Assembly (NCBI GenBank): GCA_966250015.1
Contig: CBINFS010000014.1
Coordinates: 1-64,000 of the forward strand
Direction: 5' to 3'
Length of the DNA stretch: 64,000 bases
Source: CBINFS01 sp966250015
GTDB lineage: Bacteria > Bacteroidota > Rhodothermia > Rhodothermales > DASSAV01
Shown piece after piece: positions 62,517 through 64,000 of this stretch. Position 1 is the stretch's first letter; each line of letters starts with the position of its first letter. Below the pieces are notes generated by a model that was given only the letters and a program-made list of their open reading frames with translations, did no database searches and was not told the DNA's origin. The position numbers and the translations under genes were made by a program.

Positions 62517-64000
62517 CTAATACGCGTATTCCCAGAGCAGGTTGAATTGCAGCGACTGATTGCCGCCCTGCGTCCGCAACAACAGCCAGTCGATCACTTC
62601 ATACTCCAGCAGGAACTCCGCCGTATTGATGTTCCTTCCCCCCACGTTTTCCGTACTCGTGAACGCTACAGGATACGTGATGGCCGCAAACAGATCCCGG
62701 TAAACGTACTTCCCGGCAACCAGAACCGCGCCCCGCAGGCCGTCGTGCTGGATTTCGACGACGTCCAGGCCGAGCCCCTCCGAAGCGATGCCTTCGATGG
62801 CCCCCGTTAGCTGGGAAACCGCGATGCCCGCCCCCCCCGACAGCACGTCCTCACCACTGAGGTGCAGGGTTTCGCCCGCCGGCCTACCCGTCGCGATGTA
62901 CGAAACGATGTCGGTGTACTCCATCGCCGGATCAGACCCCAGCTCGAGCTTCGGCTCGGTCATGTTTCCCGTCACCGCGAGCGTGATGATGACCTCCGGC
63001 TCGTTCGATCGCCGGGCCCTCACCCGGTATTCGGCCCCGAGATTCATGACGACGTTCTCGATCGGCCCGTTGAGGGAGAGCTCACCCTGTGTGATACTGA
63101 ATCGCCGACCAAACTGGTTGATCTGGCTGCGCAGCGGCACGACCTCGACGGTTCCGAACATCTCGATCTCCTCGAACGGATCCTTTTGCAGCTCGATCTG
63201 CCCCGTGAACTCGATGGCCATTTCCGGATTGCGCGTCTGCCGAATCCACGTATTCCGCTCGATCGTCACCGCCATGTCGAGCGTCATGTTCTCGTAGAAC
63301 GAGAACGTCGACGTATCCCGCCTCGTAGCCTCGTATCCGAAGCGCTCTTCGAGTATCCGGATGTCCCTTTCGGTCAGGCTGACGAGCTCAACTTCCGCTG
63401 CAGACGTCGCCTCCGACAGAAAGATGTCCCCCCTTCTAACCGTCACGTCTCCGGTTACGATCGGGCTGTCGGTGGTGCCTTGCAGGTGCACCTCCCCGCC
63501 CACGACCATCCGGTACTGGTCGCTGTCGACGGCCAGGAACTCATCGAGATTCGCCCGGATGTCGAACTCGCCCAGCGTGAGCTCAGGCAGCGTGATGGTA
63601 CCCTCTGCCGTGGCCGTGCCTCCCGAGTGCAGAATGGCATTCCGTATCTGAATCACGTTCTCCGCCAGCACGGCGTTGGCCGTGATCTCGCTGTAGGCAA
63701 CGTCCTGCTCGGTCAGATAGATCGAACCACCGGAAAGTCGCGCCGTGCCCTCCAGAACCGGAGCGTCCAGCGTACCGGTAATGTCGATGTCGGCGGTCAG
63801 ATATCCGCTTATATCCCGAATGATCTCGGGATCGAGGAACGGGCTTATCCAGTCGATGGCAAACGAGTCCGCAGCCACCTGAAAGTCGACCCCGGAATCT
63901 TCGCCGGGACGGCTCGTCGCCAACTGTACGCCTACCGCCGCCGTGTCGGGAGCGAAGGCAAGATTGAGCGGGACGTATCCATTAGCCGTCAGGGTGCTGC
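62517..64000 (-). CDS. TamB-like translocation/assembly protein, C-terminal part (cut by window edge)
   Basis: The frame is open from its stop at 62517 to the right edge with no start, so about 490 residues of a larger protein are present. The visible part has repetitive beta strands with alternating hydrophobic residues (NAVLAENVIQIRNAILHSGG, NLDEFLAVDSDQYRMVVGGE, VPLRSQINQFGRRFSITQGE) and ends SLQFNLLWEYAY. It matches the DUF490/TamB C-terminal domain, which forms a lipid-conducting beta-groove bridging the envelope. Placement before MlaE, MlaF and MlaD supports a shared role in lipid supply to the outer membrane. An ATG within the visible frame is not required as start. Confidence 0.82.
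   Translation of the reverse strand, partial: STLTANGYVPLNLAFAPDTAAVGVQLATSRPGEDSGVDFQVAADSFAIDWISPFLDPEIIRDISGYLTADIDITGTLDAPVLEGTARLSGGSIYLTEQDVAYSEITANAVLAENVIQIRNAILHSGGTATAEGTITLPELTLGEFDIRANLDEFLAVDSDQYRMVVGGEVHLQGTTDSPIVTGDVTVRRGDIFLSEATSAAEVELVSLTERDIRILEERFGYEATRRDTSTFSFYENMTLDMAVTIERNTWIRQTRNPEMAIEFTGQIELQKDPFEEIEMFGTVEVVPLRSQINQFGRRFSITQGELSLNGPIENVVMNLGAEYRVRARRSNEPEVIITLAVTGNMTEPKLELGSDPAMEYTDIVSYIATGRPAGETLHLSGEDVLSGGAGIAVSQLTGAIEGIASEGLGLDVVEIQHDGLRGAVLVAGKYVYRDLFAAITYPVAFTSTENVGGRNINTAEFLLEYEVIDWLLLRTQGGNQSLQFNLLWEYAY

Noticed and set aside
1..64000. CRISPR arrays, insertion sequences, prophage or rRNA
   Set aside because: No spaced direct repeats, transposase motifs, phage structural genes or rRNA sequence were seen.

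Overview
The window comes from a GC-rich member of the Bacteroidota/Rhodothermota (Rhodothermales-like) group. The evidence is a SusC/SusD pair with an STN domain and an ECF sigma/FecR pair, a GWxTD-domain protein, a LytS/LytTR two-component pair, a Tgt lacking the usual zinc ligands, and weak Shine-Dalgarno sequences. The taxonomic placement is inferred from gene content only. No rRNA, CRISPR array, insertion sequence or phage gene is visible; there is one tRNA (Leu, CAA).

Region 1 (1-16.2 kb, all minus strand) is a polysaccharide utilisation locus. In transcription order it holds an ECF sigma factor, SusC with a signalling STN domain, SusD, a GH101-like lipoprotein, two GH28-like Tat-exported proteins overlapping by ATGA, the FecR anti-sigma factor, a Tat-exported protein like the N,N-dimethylformamidase large subunit, and the start of a further lipoprotein cut by the window edge. 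The sigma factor and its probable FecR partner sit at opposite ends of the locus.

Region 2 (16.2-25.7 kb) is intracellular sugar catabolism. A minus-strand operon (DhnA-type aldolase, FGGY kinase, sodium/solute symporter) diverges from a plus-strand set (DeoR regulator, class III aminotransferase, second dimethylformamidase-like lipoprotein, fucose-isomerase-family protein, strong terminator). A DeoR-like dyad lies just upstream of the aldolase. Together the two regions suggest import and breakdown of an unusual, possibly N-acylated deoxy or amino sugar released from a complex glycan. Region 3 (25.7-31 kb, minus) adds secreted carbohydrate enzymes: GH30, a CE15-like esterase and a sialate O-acetylesterase.

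Region 4 (31-39 kb) mixes a small membrane protein, tRNA-Leu, a Panacea-like/DUF488 fusion, a Tat-exported TIM-barrel protein, a small protein that may be a single sliding-clamp-like domain, an ARPP-1 protein, a WYL regulator and a LytTR/LytS pair. The Panacea-DUF488, clamp-like, ARPP-1 and WYL genes form a loose candidate stress or conflict cluster.

Region 5 (39-64 kb) is mostly housekeeping and envelope: M20 peptidase, two small lipoproteins, a methyltransferase, a long-form IspH, an unusual kinase-nucleotidyltransferase fusion coupled to a divergent GalU-like protein, a small outer-membrane barrel, a protease/beta-propeller/barrel protein, a GWxTD protein, HtrA/DegP, Tgt, an AI-2E-family permease, an MCE lipid-transport set (MlaD, MlaF, MlaE) and a TamB-like protein cut by the right edge.
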